Positions 1-10,017 of a DNA stretch of 64,000 nucleotides are shown here, one piece after another; position 1 is the stretch's first letter, and the number at the start of each line of letters is the position of its first letter. The position numbers and the translations under genes were made by a program. The stretch is taken from contig JAJDBM010000024.1 in assembly GCA_029261355.1 (NCBI GenBank), positions 310,001 to 374,000 of the forward strand, in the 5' to 3' direction. The notes below the pieces were generated by a model. The model had not been told where the DNA came from, made no database searches, and worked only from the letters and a program-made list of their open reading frames with translations. Source of the DNA: Nitrospirales bacterium (GTDB taxonomy: Bacteria; Nitrospirota; Nitrospiria; Nitrospirales; UBA8639).

Positions 1-1566
1 ATGGTTGTAGGCAATCGTCAGCACTTCAGACATACCTGCATCGAGAAATGCAAACCATGATGTCGGCATGAAAAATGAGCGCAACTGCGAGGACTGCATT
101 TTCGACATAAATTGAAGAAGATCTTTTGTTGAGTATTTCAAGGCTTCCGACCCGATTGCCGTTGATGTGCCAGATTGCAGACCAGATAAATCTTGACGAA
201 TCTCCGTCAGCATGGGCATAAGAATCGTCTTATCGCGAATCAAATCCTGATACGCATGCCACAGACCATAGCCTCCCCCCACCAACAGAACGATCATGAA
301 ACATTGAGCAGCAAGGACAAAACGATTTTTAGCAAACACTGATTGTTTTGCTGGCTTCGCTAATGCATGTTCCGGAAAAATTCTTCGTTCGAACAAATGT
401 TTCAAGAATGCAATCTGTGGCACAGATTTGCTTGATGGATTCGCCAAATGTTCGCCAACTTTCTGAGGACCGCCTTCTAGCGCTGAGGTCATCTCTAATG
501 GGTTATCCTGTACATCTCCACAGAAATACATTCCGCGTAAAAAAAAGGTCTCGTGATACACACTCTCCTTGAACAATTGCGTCAAATAAATCCCAAGCTG
601 ATCTTTCATGTTCAGAAATTCACGAGGGAACATAAACAGCTCATCTCTGCCCTCGCTCTCGTGCTCCGCCACCGCAAACATTTCCACTTGGACTTGGCAC
701 AGATCATGTTGAAGACTTTCAAATGCCTGGTCTATCCAGTCAGTTGAAAAAGCCGTCTCGAGAGTATAGGGGTTTGACCATCCGACGATTTCCTGCCTCA
801 ACCGAGCTGGCAAATGCTGACCAAAGCTACGAAATCCCGGTAATGCATCACATTGACTAATGATGACATAGACGGGAAAATTCATCCCTAAGAGATGTTG
901 GGCTTGACACAATTTCTTGTAGATTGCCGCGGCCTTGTTCTTGATACGTGCTCGAACCTCGGAGTCCTCGGATGTTGCCAACAGTAAATCTCTGCAAGGT
1001 ATAGTGAGAATGATGCCGTCAATCGGTCGCTGGGGACGGTGTTTAACGAGTTGATGCAATAGACTTTTCCAGCCTCGTTCGTCGGAAGTCAGACCATCGG
1101 AACGAAGAACACAATCACCAATCGTATCGAGCACAATTCCTTGATCAAAAAACCACCAATCGGTAATCTTTTGCGAACGAAATGAATTCTGTGAGGGAGG
1201 ACCAAATGGAAGATGCAGGTCAGTCTGGCTGACAATCGTTGATTTGCCGGAAGCCACCTCGCCCACCAGTAGATACCAAGGAATGTCATAACGATAGTTT
1301 CGCCCAGTCACATGCGACTTCAAACGCATAATTGCCTGAGCAAAGGTATGCTGAAGCTGGGAAACTGGCGTATCGCCACCTTGACTTGACCATGCCGCCT
1401 CCTGACCTGTTGCGGTTGATTGCCCCTCAGCATGCCCTGTAGCAACAGATGATGGCTTTACGCGACTTTTTTTCACAAGCAGAGCGACATAGCCGAGCAC
1501 GATCAGAAGTATGACGGCACTCCCTATCAACCAATATCCCCATTGTTCAACAAATGTCTGTTCCAC
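1..1566 (-). CDS. tssM: Type VI secretion protein TssM/IcmF (partial, N-terminal 522 codons)
   Basis: Inner-membrane ATPase-like subunit of the type VI secretion membrane complex (TssJ-TssL-TssM). The frame is open from a GTG at 1566 to the window edge, so the C-terminal part lies outside. An N-terminal membrane segment (about residues 10-32) is followed by a P-loop, GEVASGKS, and then the family motif WWFFDQGIVLDTIGD, as in IcmF proteins. A second hydrophobic segment lies near residue 420. The GTG is 15 bases after the tssL stop and has GGGAGA upstream, so it is translated as part of the tssJKLM operon. The family is usually 1100-1200 residues long, so about half is visible. Confident family call. 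Confidence 0.88.
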   Translation of the reverse strand, partial: MEQTFVEQWGYWLIGSAVILLIVLGYVALLVKKSRVKPSSVATGHAEGQSTATGQEAAWSSQGGDTPVSQLQHTFAQAIMRLKSHVTGRNYRYDIPWYLLVGEVASGKSTIVSQTDLHLPFGPPSQNSFRSQKITDWWFFDQGIVLDTIGDCVLRSDGLTSDERGWKSLLHQLVKHRPQRPIDGIILTIPCRDLLLATSEDSEVRARIKNKAAAIYKKLCQAQHLLGMNFPVYVIISQCDALPGFRSFGQHLPARLRQEIVGWSNPYTLETAFSTDWIDQAFESLQHDLCQVQVEMFAVAEHESEGRDELFMFPREFLNMKDQLGIYLTQLFKESVYHETFFLRGMYFCGDVQDNPLEMTSALEGGPQKVGEHLANPSSKSVPQIAFLKHLFERRIFPEHALAKPAKQSVFAKNRFVLAAQCFMIVLLVGGGYGLWHAYQDLIRDKTILMPMLTEIRQDLSGLQSGTSTAIGSEALKYSTKDLLQFMSKMQSSQLRSFFMPTSWFAFLDAGMSEVLTIAYNH

Positions 1567-1581
1567 TATGAGTCTCCCAAA

Positions 1582-2352
1582 TTACCCAACAGCTAAAATT
1601 TGTCGAACGAGTTGATCGAGGTCAGTCGTCACATACCACCAGACGCCATGAGTAATCAGAACAAACCCACAAACACATACCACCAGAGCCACGGCCCATC
1701 TCTTGGGATTGGGAAGTTTTTTAGCACGACTCTGGTCTAACGTATGCCTATATGCTTCAGGGAACAAATGTTTTGACTCTTGCAAGAGGTTAGGGTTTCG
1801 TCGAAAAACGAGTGCAAATAACTCACGACGATACCGAGCGATCTGCCCCTGGTCATCAACTCCCCAATACTGACCTCGGAAACCTAGAGACAGCACCAAT
1901 AAGTACAACGCGGCCATTTCTCCACATCCCGGCTCTCGTGTCTCAAGCAATTGATCAATTCGGTCAAAAATCCGTCCGCCAGCCACATGCGACTGAAACA
2001 ACTTCGACTCCAATAAATTAGCGCGCCATTCTTCTTTCCCAGACCACTCCAACTGTAAAAACGTTTCGTCCGCTAACGCCGCCATCGCATACTGTGCCTC
2101 TCGATACACTTCGACCACACAAGGGCCACCATCAGTTCCAGCCTGCTGAGCCAATTGGTGAAGTTGAGAAAGTAAACGAAGCCAAATGGGATGTCGTCCT
2201 CCTGTCATCTCACTCTTATCCAACAGACCCTCAGAATTGAGTTCGTCCTTCCACGAGTCAGTTAATGCCAAACCTTTGAGTCGAATAACTTCTGAATAAA
2301 AATCCTGAAACTGCGCTAACAGAAAGGATTGAGACACATGCATCGTTTTCAT
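1582..2352 (-). CDS. tssL: Type VI secretion protein TssL/DotU
   Basis: A 256-residue C-tail-anchored inner-membrane protein. The long cytoplasmic helical domain (residues about 10-215) carries DotU signatures such as AALADETFLQLEW and LYLLVLSLGFRGQYWG. One transmembrane helix follows near residues 221-244 (RWAVALVVCVCGFVLI). It forms the inner-membrane complex with TssM, whose gene starts 15 bases downstream. No OmpA-like peptidoglycan-binding extension is present, so this is the short form. ATG at 2352 has an A/G-rich leader (GAAG) and is accepted; M4 is an alternative. Confidence 0.9.
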   Translation of the reverse strand: MKTMHVSQSFLLAQFQDFYSEVIRLKGLALTDSWKDELNSEGLLDKSEMTGGRHPIWLRLLSQLHQLAQQAGTDGGPCVVEVYREAQYAMAALADETFLQLEWSGKEEWRANLLESKLFQSHVAGGRIFDRIDQLLETREPGCGEMAALYLLVLSLGFRGQYWGVDDQGQIARYRRELFALVFRRNPNLLQESKHLFPEAYRHTLDQSRAKKLPNPKRWAVALVVCVCGFVLITHGVWWYVTTDLDQLVRQILAVG

Positions 2353-2433
2353 AGAATTTTTCTTCGTTCTTGTGACATGATTGGGAAATATCGTTCAGAT
2401 GCCATTCTTCCCATTGCCAAATCTACACTGGCA

Positions 2434-3774
2434 TCATGAGGATTGCATTTTGACGTACAACACTATTTCTAACGGTTGAACCGCTTTGGCATGTTGATCA
2501 GAATTCACAATTTTCAAAACTTCTTCTGACCGAAACAATGTCGACTCCTGCTCAAGTTTGAATAAGACCACACCACGAGCAGGAACAAGATCCCCTTCTC
2601 GATCGATTCGTTCACGTGCTACTCCAAGAATCCGTCGCTCTTGCAATGATGGAAGATCTTGTTCAGAACCAATCAGACTACCCTGCATCCAGACTCCAAC
2701 ATCTGCCTCTGATAATCCCGGTTTCACCCTGACACCAAGAATCAATGATTTCCCTTTCCATGTGGGTTGAACCGTTAGACTAAATTCTCCATTCCCTTCA
2801 CTGAACGGAAAGGGACTATACGTCTCAGGCATGGCTTGCTGAATCATGTGGTGGATATAGTCCGTGACCTGAGTGAATGTTGCACGTAAATTATTATGCT
2901 CATATGGGGAAAACTCAGGAGGCACCATTCCTTCACTGAGTCCAGCCAAATGCCCCGCAAGATCACAGAGTGCCAGATATAAAATAAAAGGGTGTGTCTT
3001 GCCAGTATTGAGCATCGCCTCCAACTTGGGCAGCGCCACCACTAATGCTTGGATTATATATTTCCCTTCGAGAGATAAGGGTGCCCCCGTGGTCAAGGAT
3101 GGAGAACGCGCTGCTTCGGACCACATCACAGCCTTGCGACGTACCACCTTTGTGACCGAAAGACAAAGTTCTCCTAACGGGGAGACAAGAGACATTTCGA
3201 GAGTTGGAGGCAGAAACTCTGTAAGTTCAAACGATTCATTACGGTAGTACACCTCCGCAATAGGAAAACTCACGAACTTGTGAGGAGGAGTCTCCCCAAC
3301 ATGCAGTATAAATTTAGGTCGGAGTCGTGGAATCACCAATTCATCTTGCCCTGTATTCACATCAACTGTCGGCCGACCATCAACTGAGAGATAGCGACGT
3401 AGATCACCACCTGTCGATGCCACCTGCTTATTCGGAATGGCCAAGTGAACAATCATGGGTTTAACAGTCATCTCTTCGATAAAAGGCTTGAGATCGACTT
3501 CCAATGCTTCTTCCTCATCAGGACCCTTTAATGCCAGGAGACCGTCTGGCATGATGGCTTCTAACTCGAGAATCCGTAGACGCCCTCCGACCAATAAACC
3601 AGAGTCATACTTAAGGGGCCAACGACGAAGTCCCCAATGAAACGGATCTATCTGCCTCGCGTGGTAATGAAGGAGATCCTCAAATCGCCACGACAATTGC
3701 TGAAAATGTTGGGGAGCCAATAACATTCCCTCATGCCACTGAATGGCTTCAGGCACCTCATCAATACCTAACAT
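2434..3774 (-). CDS. tssK: Type VI secretion baseplate protein TssK
   Basis: A 446-residue cytoplasmic protein linking the baseplate to the TssJLM membrane complex. The N-terminus, with IQWHEGMLLAPQHFQQ, and the following DPFHWGLRRW are typical TssK signatures, and the length fits. An upstream TTG at 3807 keeps the frame open, but I choose the ATG at 3774 because AAAGGA sits seven bases before it. The gene lies between the tssJ-like lipoprotein gene and tssL, in the common J-K-L-M order. No TssB, TssC, Hcp or ClpV genes are visible in this window. Confidence 0.92.
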   Translation of the reverse strand: MLGIDEVPEAIQWHEGMLLAPQHFQQLSWRFEDLLHYHARQIDPFHWGLRRWPLKYDSGLLVGGRLRILELEAIMPDGLLALKGPDEEEALEVDLKPFIEEMTVKPMIVHLAIPNKQVASTGGDLRRYLSVDGRPTVDVNTGQDELVIPRLRPKFILHVGETPPHKFVSFPIAEVYYRNESFELTEFLPPTLEMSLVSPLGELCLSVTKVVRRKAVMWSEAARSPSLTTGAPLSLEGKYIIQALVVALPKLEAMLNTGKTHPFILYLALCDLAGHLAGLSEGMVPPEFSPYEHNNLRATFTQVTDYIHHMIQQAMPETYSPFPFSEGNGEFSLTVQPTWKGKSLILGVRVKPGLSEADVGVWMQGSLIGSEQDLPSLQERRILGVARERIDREGDLVPARGVVLFKLEQESTLFRSEEVLKIVNSDQHAKAVQPLEIVLYVKMQSS

Positions 3775-3848
3775 GCAGCAGTCCTTTCTCATCTGAGTTA
3801 AACCCAACCGTGAAAAGAAGTCTCATCAGACGATACCTTATGACCCCA

Positions 3849-4418
3849 TTACTCATGGCCAACGGCAAAGCCATCCTTCCTCAGTTGAAGAGCAAAGTCA
3901 TGATTGGCACGTATCCGTGCCCGATGCTCACCAGAGGTGTGGTACCGAGCAAATACCACCCCTGCTATGGCATTGGCTCGCAATGGAAGATGTTGTGTGG
4001 GAATCTTCTGCCCAGGTATCCATTCCCATTCCCAGACTTCAAAACCCGGGCTATCAGGATAGTCGCGTTTCAGTTGATCTTTCTTAACGAACCATTCCTT
4101 GGCAGAAGTACCAAGTAATTCTTTCAAACGTTCTTCGTCGAAAACCCAGGCGACATCCACCGCTATCGGGGAGTTCTGATTAGCCTGTTGATCAACGACA
4201 ACGGCCATATCTACCTCCTGTCCTAACAGCGCACGAGTGCGGATCCCTAAACCACAACCCGATAGGGTGACAAGAAGACTGAACACAACAACAAAGAGAA
4301 TGTTCCATCGACTCGATAGGATCAAATTATGTAGCCTCTGAACAAAAAATATTGAAAAAACACCGGAGGGACGAAACGGGAGAAAGCAAAAGCTCTGCCA
4401 TTTAGAATTCACCAGCAT
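3849..4418 (-). CDS. tssJ: Type VI secretion lipoprotein, TssJ-like
   Basis: A 189-residue lipoprotein. A basic N-terminus and a hydrophobic stretch (FVVVFSLLVTLSGC, residues about 43-56) end in a lipobox Cys. The periplasmic domain begins with a short beta-type region (DMAVVVDQQANQNSPIAVDV), compatible with the outer-membrane TssJ that docks TssM. The call rests mainly on position (first gene of J-K-L-M), size and lipidation. Sequence similarity to classical TssJ is weak by eye. The signal peptide would be unusually long from the ATG at 4418, so a later non-ATG start is possible. Confidence 0.65.
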   Translation of the reverse strand: MLVNSKWQSFCFLPFRPSGVFSIFFVQRLHNLILSSRWNILFVVVFSLLVTLSGCGLGIRTRALLGQEVDMAVVVDQQANQNSPIAVDVAWVFDEERLKELLGTSAKEWFVKKDQLKRDYPDSPGFEVWEWEWIPGQKIPTQHLPLRANAIAGVVFARYHTSGEHRARIRANHDFALQLRKDGFAVGHE

Positions 4419-4647
4419 ATTGAAAGAAACACGGAACCTGCGAGGTGAGGTGAATGAAGAAAAGTTGCCTCAAAACACGGAAAATTAGGATGGAGTCATG
4501 GCAAGATATTGCACAATGTTCGCGCCACAGAGGCTGATAATTTCCGTGACAACGAGAGAACACATGAGGCAGATATTTCCTAGAACTTGGCAGGAATGAC
4601 TACGGAGACCTGTTGTTTTTATTTAGGTAAAAATAAGGAAAAGTCGA
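4419..4647. other. Intergenic region upstream of the T6SS genes
   Basis: About 230 bases between the TssJ-like start and the end of the decayed efflux gene. No open frame or convincing hairpin was seen. It presumably holds the promoter of the type VI operon, but I could not pick a clear -35/-10 pair. Confidence 0.3.
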
Positions 4648-5405
4648 TCAGACACTAACATGATCGATTAACAGCCCTCCTCCGACGGCATTATAGAGGG
4701 AACCTATTTCGGTGAGTCGAGCTCGCTTGGTAGCGACCAATGACTGTTCAGTCATTCAGCACATTCCATTGGATTTCAAAAACATCGAAATTGGTCACAA
4801 GACCCTTCTGGTAGCGGGTTCCTGCAAGTTCATGGACTTCCTCTGCTGCTGCGACTTAGATCCCTTGATGCTTAAGTTGCTCTCGACGAGGCTGCAAGGC
4901 GACGAGTAGATCTGACGCTTCTCGAAAGGCATTTAGAATAGTCTGGTGATACCGCTTCAATATTTTCTCGTATCGCACTTCAGCAATTGCTAAACGAGCG
5001 ACATTGTTTTCCCAAGAAAAACCAGGAATGTAATGGATGGTCCAATGCTCATAGAACGACAAGCTCAATTGACCCAATATTTAAAATCTCTACCCTGAAA
5101 CCCTCAATTTCCGGTAATACTGAGAGACGGAAAAAGTAGGTTCACGCTTCACCAATCCTGGTATTTGCAGCAATCAGCATCTGCTCTACCTGCACAATAT
5201 CTGGCCGCCGCTTCAAGAGATCAGAGGGAAGACCCACAGGAATCATTGGTTGGATCAGCACCTTTCTGAGTGATCTTCTTGAAAAAACCAGGATATTTGG
5301 ATAAGAGCCCACTGACACTTCAAATGGTATTTGAACAGGCAGCATAACTGGGGGTCTAACCTTGTGGGGAAAAATCAAACGAGAACAATAGAAAATACTA
5401 GACAC
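4648..5405 (-). pseudogene. Decayed RND-efflux outer-membrane factor (TolC/OprM/NodT family)
   Basis: Pieces of one outer-membrane efflux protein lie in order on the minus strand but in different frames. The upstream piece (5142-5405) ends in IPVGLPSDLLKRRPDIVQVE and AANTRIGEA, a hallmark of NodT/OprM proteins. The next piece (4856-5077) carries ENNVARLAIAEVRYEKIL and AFREASDLLVALQ. The last piece encodes ELAGTRYQKGLVTNFDVFE, a TGA, and then LYNAVGGGLL, which matches the usual C-terminus. Frameshifts and an in-frame stop separate them, so no functional product is expected. The N-terminal half and any partner pump genes are missing here. Confidence 0.8.
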
Positions 5406-5573
5406 CTACCTCACCCATTATGATGCCTTTCTCCCTCAATGCATGCCATAACTATGAGTCAATGTTAGAATACATGTAGATATGAGCCGAAGTTCTGCAG
5501 GAAGACGCACCATGAATCATACACATTTGACCGTAACCATGGTATTTGCCTTTCACTACAAATGGGAGACGAT

Positions 5574-5975
5574 ATGTCTACATTAGCCAATGCAATGACG
5601 ACAGACTTGAAAACAATATCCAGCAACGCGTCAGTCTTTGAGGCTGCTCAAAAATTGAGAGTAGAACGGATTGGATGTCTGCTCGTAGAGCGAACAGGTA
5701 AACTCCTACGTGATTGCGAGTCTAAAATTATTGGCCTTGTATCCGAAACCGATATTATTCGAAAAGCTGTTGCAGAGGAAAAAAACTTATACGAGACACT
5801 CGTAGAATCAATTATCACTTCCCCGATGATTACAGTCGGGACAACGTGGCCTATCGAGGAAGCTTACGACATGATGAAACAACAGGAAGTCCGTTACCTT
5901 CTGGTCACCAATTCCGATAAAGTCGTGGGTCTCATCTCCATGCGTGATATTTTGGTTCATTTGAAGGAAATATAA
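5574..5975 (+). CDS. Tandem CBS-domain protein
   Basis: A 133-residue protein made of two CBS motifs (residues about 8-68 and 75-130) with no attached effector domain. Such pairs bind adenine nucleotides or similar ligands and act as stand-alone sensors. Motifs include KIIGLVSETDIIRKAV in the first and KVVGLISMRDILVHL in the second. The ATG at 5574 is preceded by GGGAGA at a good distance, so I prefer it to the in-frame ATG at 5562. The partner protein cannot be deduced from the neighbours. Confidence 0.88.
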   Translation: MSTLANAMTTDLKTISSNASVFEAAQKLRVERIGCLLVERTGKLLRDCESKIIGLVSETDIIRKAVAEEKNLYETLVESIITSPMITVGTTWPIEEAYDMMKQQEVRYLLVTNSDKVVGLISMRDILVHLKEI

Positions 5976-6135
5976 GATATCTCAGGATAATGAAGAAATG
6001 TAACCTCACATCAAAAACACCGTTGAATGTAAGGACATGGGATGGGTTGACTCTTGGCAAATCATGCCTATCTAGTCACGATAGAATGTTGCGATTGAAA
6101 TTTCTGTTTTGTGCGATATGAGGGAGTACTGCCTG

Positions 6136-8544
6136 ATGAGTGAAATAGACATCATTACGAATTTCCCAGTTGTCCCTGTGAAACGAACCGTCTTGTTCCC
6201 GGAGACCCTTGTACCATTTACGATTGGGCGTGCGCGATCCATTGCTGCGGTCGAAGCCGCGATGAATAGCGAAGACAAAGCCATCGTATTTTCAGCACAA
6301 CGCGACTCCGAACAAGAAGATCCGACATTTGAAGATCTCTATCAAATCGGCACAAAGGCCATCATTAAACAAATGGTAAAAACCGCTGAAGGCCATCTCA
6401 ACATCTTGGTTCAAGGTGTCGAACGAGTAGTACTCTTGAAGATGGAAAAAAATGATCCATACCTCACTTCACGGACTCGACGATTAGACTTGCCGACAGA
6501 TTCGAGCCAAGAGATCGAAGCCCTCCATCGCGCACTCTTAGAACTTGTCACCCAACTCACAGAACTCATGACGAACGAAGGCTTCGCAGAAGTCGTCAAT
6601 GTGCTGCGTGAAGAAAAAAAACCCCTCTCGGTCGCCTACCGCCTAGTTCCTCTTCTGAATATGGGAGTCGAACAGTTACAGGCGTTACTCGAAGAATCGC
6701 AATTGGCAGAAGTGCTTCGAAAAGTCTATGCAGCCTTAGCCCATGAAATCCAGATTCTTAAGCTCCGTCACCAGATTGCGAGCCAAGCTCAAGCTGAAAT
6801 TGGCAAATCCCAACGAGAGTATTTCCTCCGTCAACAACTGAAAGAAATTCAACAAGAATTAGGTGAGCTAGAATCTGAAGCGGACGAAGGCGGTGACGTC
6901 GCTCAGCTTAAAAAACGCATTGAGGAAACCGAATTACCTGAAGCGGTAAAGACCGAAGCCACTCGTGAGGTCAAACGCCTTGCGAAATTGCCTCCCACAG
7001 CACCGGATCATCAAGTCATTCGCAGCTACCTTGAACTCGTACTTGAACTGCCTTGGACGAATTCGACCGAGGATAGCCTTGAGCTGTCACATGTCCGAAC
7101 GGTCCTTGATGAAGATCACTATGGCATTCAAGATGTAAAAGAACGAATTCTCGAACATTTGGCCGTCCTCAAGCTCAATCCCTCAGCCAAAGCCCCCATT
7201 GTCTGTTTGGTCGGACCTCCTGGTGTTGGTAAAACTAGTTTAGGGCAATCAGTCGCACGTGCGCTCAATCGTAAATTTGAGCGTATCAGTCTAGGGGGAC
7301 TCCATGACGAAGCCGAATTGCGCGGGCATCGAAGAACCTACGTCGGCGCAATGCCTGGTCGAATTATCCAAGCGCTACGACGAGCGGGTTCCAATAATCC
7401 AGTTGTCATGCTTGATGAAGTTGATAAAGTGGGGCAAGATTTTCGCGGCGACCCTGCGTCTGCACTTTTAGAAATTTTAGACCCCGCACAAAATCATACC
7501 TTTCGCGATAATTACTTAGATCTCCCCTTTGATCTCTCTAAAATCCTGTTTATCACGACGTCCAATACATTAGACAGAATCTCTCGCCCACTCTTGGATC
7601 GTATGGAAATCATTCGATTACCAGGCTATAGTCAGCAAGAAAAACTGGAAATTGCAGTTCGCTATCTTTGGCCTCGTCAACAAAAAGAAGCAGGGCTCAC
7701 TCCCGAACATGTCATGCTCAACGATGAAGTCATCCCCTATATTATCAATCGGTATACACGCGAAGCCGGAGTGCGGCAGCTTGAACAGCAATTAGCACGA
7801 TTGACAAGAAAGGTAGCGTTACAACTTGCCGAACGTCCAGCTGACGATCCGCAAGATCTCATCCACATTCAGCAACCAGATATCACTGAAATGCTCGGGG
7901 TGGAACGCTACATGCCAGAGGAAGGCCGAAAAGAATTGCCTATCGGCGTGGCCACGGGGTTAGCCTGGACGGAAGCAGGTGGCGACGTATTATATGTCGA
8001 AAGCGCACTACTCCCGGGTGGAAGTGACTTAACGATTACAGGTCAAATTGGAGATGTCATGCAAGAGTCCGCACGTGCGGCTCGAAGCTACCTATGGTCA
8101 CGAGCAGAGGAAATGGGGTTAGCCATACCCCTATTTAAACGAAATGGTCTACATATTCATGTTCCGGAAGGAGCCATCCCCAAAGATGGACCATCTGCAG
8201 GAGTTACGATGGCAAGCGCTCTCGCCTCTTTGTTCTTACGTATTCCTGTTCGCCAAGACACGGCCATGACAGGTGAAATCAATCTCAGCGGATTAGTGTT
8301 ACCAGTTGGAGGAATTAAAGAAAAGATTCTCGCCGCTCACCGAGTTGGGCTTCGTCGCCTCTTACTACCAAAGGCCAACGAAAAAGATCTCAAAGAAGTC
8401 CCTGATCAAGTGAAAGATGACATGACCGTCGTCTTCGTGGAAACGATCGAGCAAGTTCTTCATCATGTCTTACAGACTGATTCGCCACTTAAGCTTCACG
8501 CCGCACTCAAGCCGACAACGAAACCCGTGGCAATTCAACATTAA
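6136..8544 (+). CDS. lon: ATP-dependent protease Lon (LonA type)
   Basis: An 802-residue cytoplasmic AAA+ serine protease. The N-terminal substrate-binding domain opens with [19 protein letters not shown] and is followed by a helical linker. The AAA+ module has Walker [10 protein letters not shown] (about residue 359) and Walker [10 protein letters not shown] (about 423). The protease domain has catalytic Ser687 in PKDGPSAG and Lys730 in GGIKEKIL. Length is normal for LonA. I choose ATG 6136, preceded by GGGAG, over the in-frame ATG at 6109, because the protein similarity starts there. Its start is 160 bases after the CBS gene. Confidence 0.96.
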   Translation: MSEIDIITNFPVVPVKRTVLFPETLVPFTIGRARSIAAVEAAMNSEDKAIVFSAQRDSEQEDPTFEDLYQIGTKAIIKQMVKTAEGHLNILVQGVERVVLLKMEKNDPYLTSRTRRLDLPTDSSQEIEALHRALLELVTQLTELMTNEGFAEVVNVLREEKKPLSVAYRLVPLLNMGVEQLQALLEESQLAEVLRKVYAALAHEIQILKLRHQIASQAQAEIGKSQREYFLRQQLKEIQQELGELESEADEGGDVAQLKKRIEETELPEAVKTEATREVKRLAKLPPTAPDHQVIRSYLELVLELPWTNSTEDSLELSHVRTVLDEDHYGIQDVKERILEHLAVLKLNPSAKAPIVCLVGPPGVGKTSLGQSVARALNRKFERISLGGLHDEAELRGHRRTYVGAMPGRIIQALRRAGSNNPVVMLDEVDKVGQDFRGDPASALLEILDPAQNHTFRDNYLDLPFDLSKILFITTSNTLDRISRPLLDRMEIIRLPGYSQQEKLEIAVRYLWPRQQKEAGLTPEHVMLNDEVIPYIINRYTREAGVRQLEQQLARLTRKVALQLAERPADDPQDLIHIQQPDITEMLGVERYMPEEGRKELPIGVATGLAWTEAGGDVLYVESALLPGGSDLTITGQIGDVMQESARAARSYLWSRAEEMGLAIPLFKRNGLHIHVPEGAIPKDGPSAGVTMASALASLFLRIPVRQDTAMTGEINLSGLVLPVGGIKEKILAAHRVGLRRLLLPKANEKDLKEVPDQVKDDMTVVFVETIEQVLHHVLQTDSPLKLHAALKPTTKPVAIQH

Positions 8545-8545
8545 A

Positions 8546-8684
8546 GGCACCTCTACATATCAAGGTTTTCGTAAGTGCCAGAAACCCACGCTCCCAAAAC
8601 AGCAATATAGAAGCTCTATACATAAGGATTTAAACACGAGGGTGACGCCGCAATCGCGGGAAGAGACGGTTATTTAGAGGTGCC
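8546..8684. repeat. Inverted repeat between lon and the NlpC/P60 gene
   Basis: GGCACCTCTA at 8546-8555 is repeated in inverse orientation as TAGAGGTGCC at 8675-8684, a perfect 10-base match around a 119-base spacer. The right arm overlaps the end of the NlpC/P60 frame. It could be a long-range terminator stem for the two convergent genes or a mini-element end. It may also be chance. Confidence 0.4.
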
Positions 8685-9225
8685 CTGAAGAGTCCCTACC
8701 GCTTGAAACATGAGCGAGGGATTGATCTGTTTCAATCCGTCTCGCCTTCCAATACTTCTTTGACCAATACCAATCATCGAGACTTGAAATCATGACACCT
8801 TGACTCTTTGATGCATGAATAAATTTCCGCTGATCCACAAAAATACCCACATGTCGCGAGACCCGACCCGTTTTAAAAAATACCAAATCACCTGCACGCA
8901 ATTGCGATTGAGTAACCAACTGCCCTTCCTTAGATTGTTGGGCGGCCGTTCGTGGCAATTCAATCCCAAAGTTTGAAAGATATGTCACATATGCAAACCC
9001 CGAACAATCCACCCCATCTTTACTTAGCCCGCCATAGTCATACCTCACGGCCTTCCACTCGTTCAATTGTGCATATAACGACTGCTTGACCGCGTCCACA
9101 TTAGAAAGATGGACATGCGTAGCCGCATGAATACTGGCTATCGGCTTGGTGGCATACCTTGGCACATTCTGACAGCCAAACAAGGAAACGAATATGAAGA
9201 TCATCAGGAACAGAGGGAGGGGCAT
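8674..9225 (-). CDS. NlpC/P60-family lipoprotein (probable murein endopeptidase)
   Basis: A 183-residue lipoprotein with a signal peptide and lipobox (SLFGC, Cys18), likely anchored to the periplasmic face. The NlpC/P60 domain shows the catalytic Cys74 in GVDCSGF, His125 in SRHVGIF and a polar His137 in FIHAS, so it should be active on peptidoglycan peptides, like Spr/MepS. A GTG at 9237 is an alternative start; ATG 9225 places the signal peptide at the normal position. It lies 25 bases downstream of another small lipoprotein gene, so the two may be co-transcribed. Confidence 0.85.
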   Translation of the reverse strand: MPLPLFLMIFIFVSLFGCQNVPRYATKPIASIHAATHVHLSNVDAVKQSLYAQLNEWKAVRYDYGGLSKDGVDCSGFAYVTYLSNFGIELPRTAAQQSKEGQLVTQSQLRAGDLVFFKTGRVSRHVGIFVDQRKFIHASKSQGVMISSLDDWYWSKKYWKARRIETDQSLAHVSSGRDSSGHL

Positions 9226-9250
9226 ATTTAATTCCACATTACTAGATTGA

Positions 9251-9706
9251 TTATCTCTGGGTATTCTCTGAAAGTTTATAGATGGTAAACGTTCCTCCCG
9301 GTTCTAAAGGGTCTCGGTCTTTTTCAATACGCGTATACCACCAACGTCCAATGGCTGATTGACCACCAGGTTCTAATCGCATTTCAAATTCCCCTTCTCG
9401 GTCGTTTTCAGGCTGATGCCAAGTCCCTAACCATTCTCCACGCTCAAACCTTGTCGTAACAAATCGACCCTGCTTCCATTCATATGACCCATTTCCTTTT
9501 TGGTCAAATTTCAATGGATAGACAATGTTCGTTTCCCGATATTCCCACTCACCCTCTATATCCCGAAGCTGAAATTGACTAAGATTTAGCGCGGGCGTAA
9601 CCTCTCCCATTTTGCTCGGCAAGGGAGAGTCTGCGGCACATCCCCAGACACCACTCAACACTATTGGAAACAACAACAGTACATACATATATCGAAGTAA
9701 TGTCAT
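9251..9706 (-). CDS. Small lipoprotein of unknown function
   Basis: A 151-residue lipoprotein. ATG 9706 gives a signal peptide (LLRYMYVLLLFPIVLSG) ending in the lipobox GVWGC. The mature part is rich in Trp, Glu and Arg and looks like a small beta-barrel (IEGEWEYRETNIVYPL, FEMRLEPGG). I do not recognise a named family. The frame is open upstream to a TTG at 9727, which is less likely. It probably shares a transcript with the NlpC/P60 gene that follows. Confidence 0.75.
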   Translation of the reverse strand: MTLLRYMYVLLLFPIVLSGVWGCAADSPLPSKMGEVTPALNLSQFQLRDIEGEWEYRETNIVYPLKFDQKGNGSYEWKQGRFVTTRFERGEWLGTWHQPENDREGEFEMRLEPGGQSAIGRWWYTRIEKDRDPLEPGGTFTIYKLSENTQR

Positions 9707-10017
9707 GGCCAATTCACATCCCCTCAACGAATGACGTCACTAAAGACGATTATTCTAAAGTGTATCATTTTTTGTATCGACTATTGCGGTACAACCTTGA
9801 ACGCTCAGAACTAAGGGAAGAAGATCACATACGAATCTTGCCCAATATCACTCAAAAAATGACTCAACACCCCTCCAAGATTTCCACCCTCCTGTTATCC
9901 GTTTATTTAGGTTTTAGCTCGTTTGTACCGATACAAGATGTGATGATGTCTTTTATTGAATTCTAGGGTCAATCTTTTACTCTACACTACTTAGGTATTA
10001 ATGCAAGGTTTTATAGA

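Noticed and set aside
9664-9966. 100-codon open frame on the plus strand
   Set aside because: Overlaps the start of a lipoprotein gene on the other strand and has no family features.
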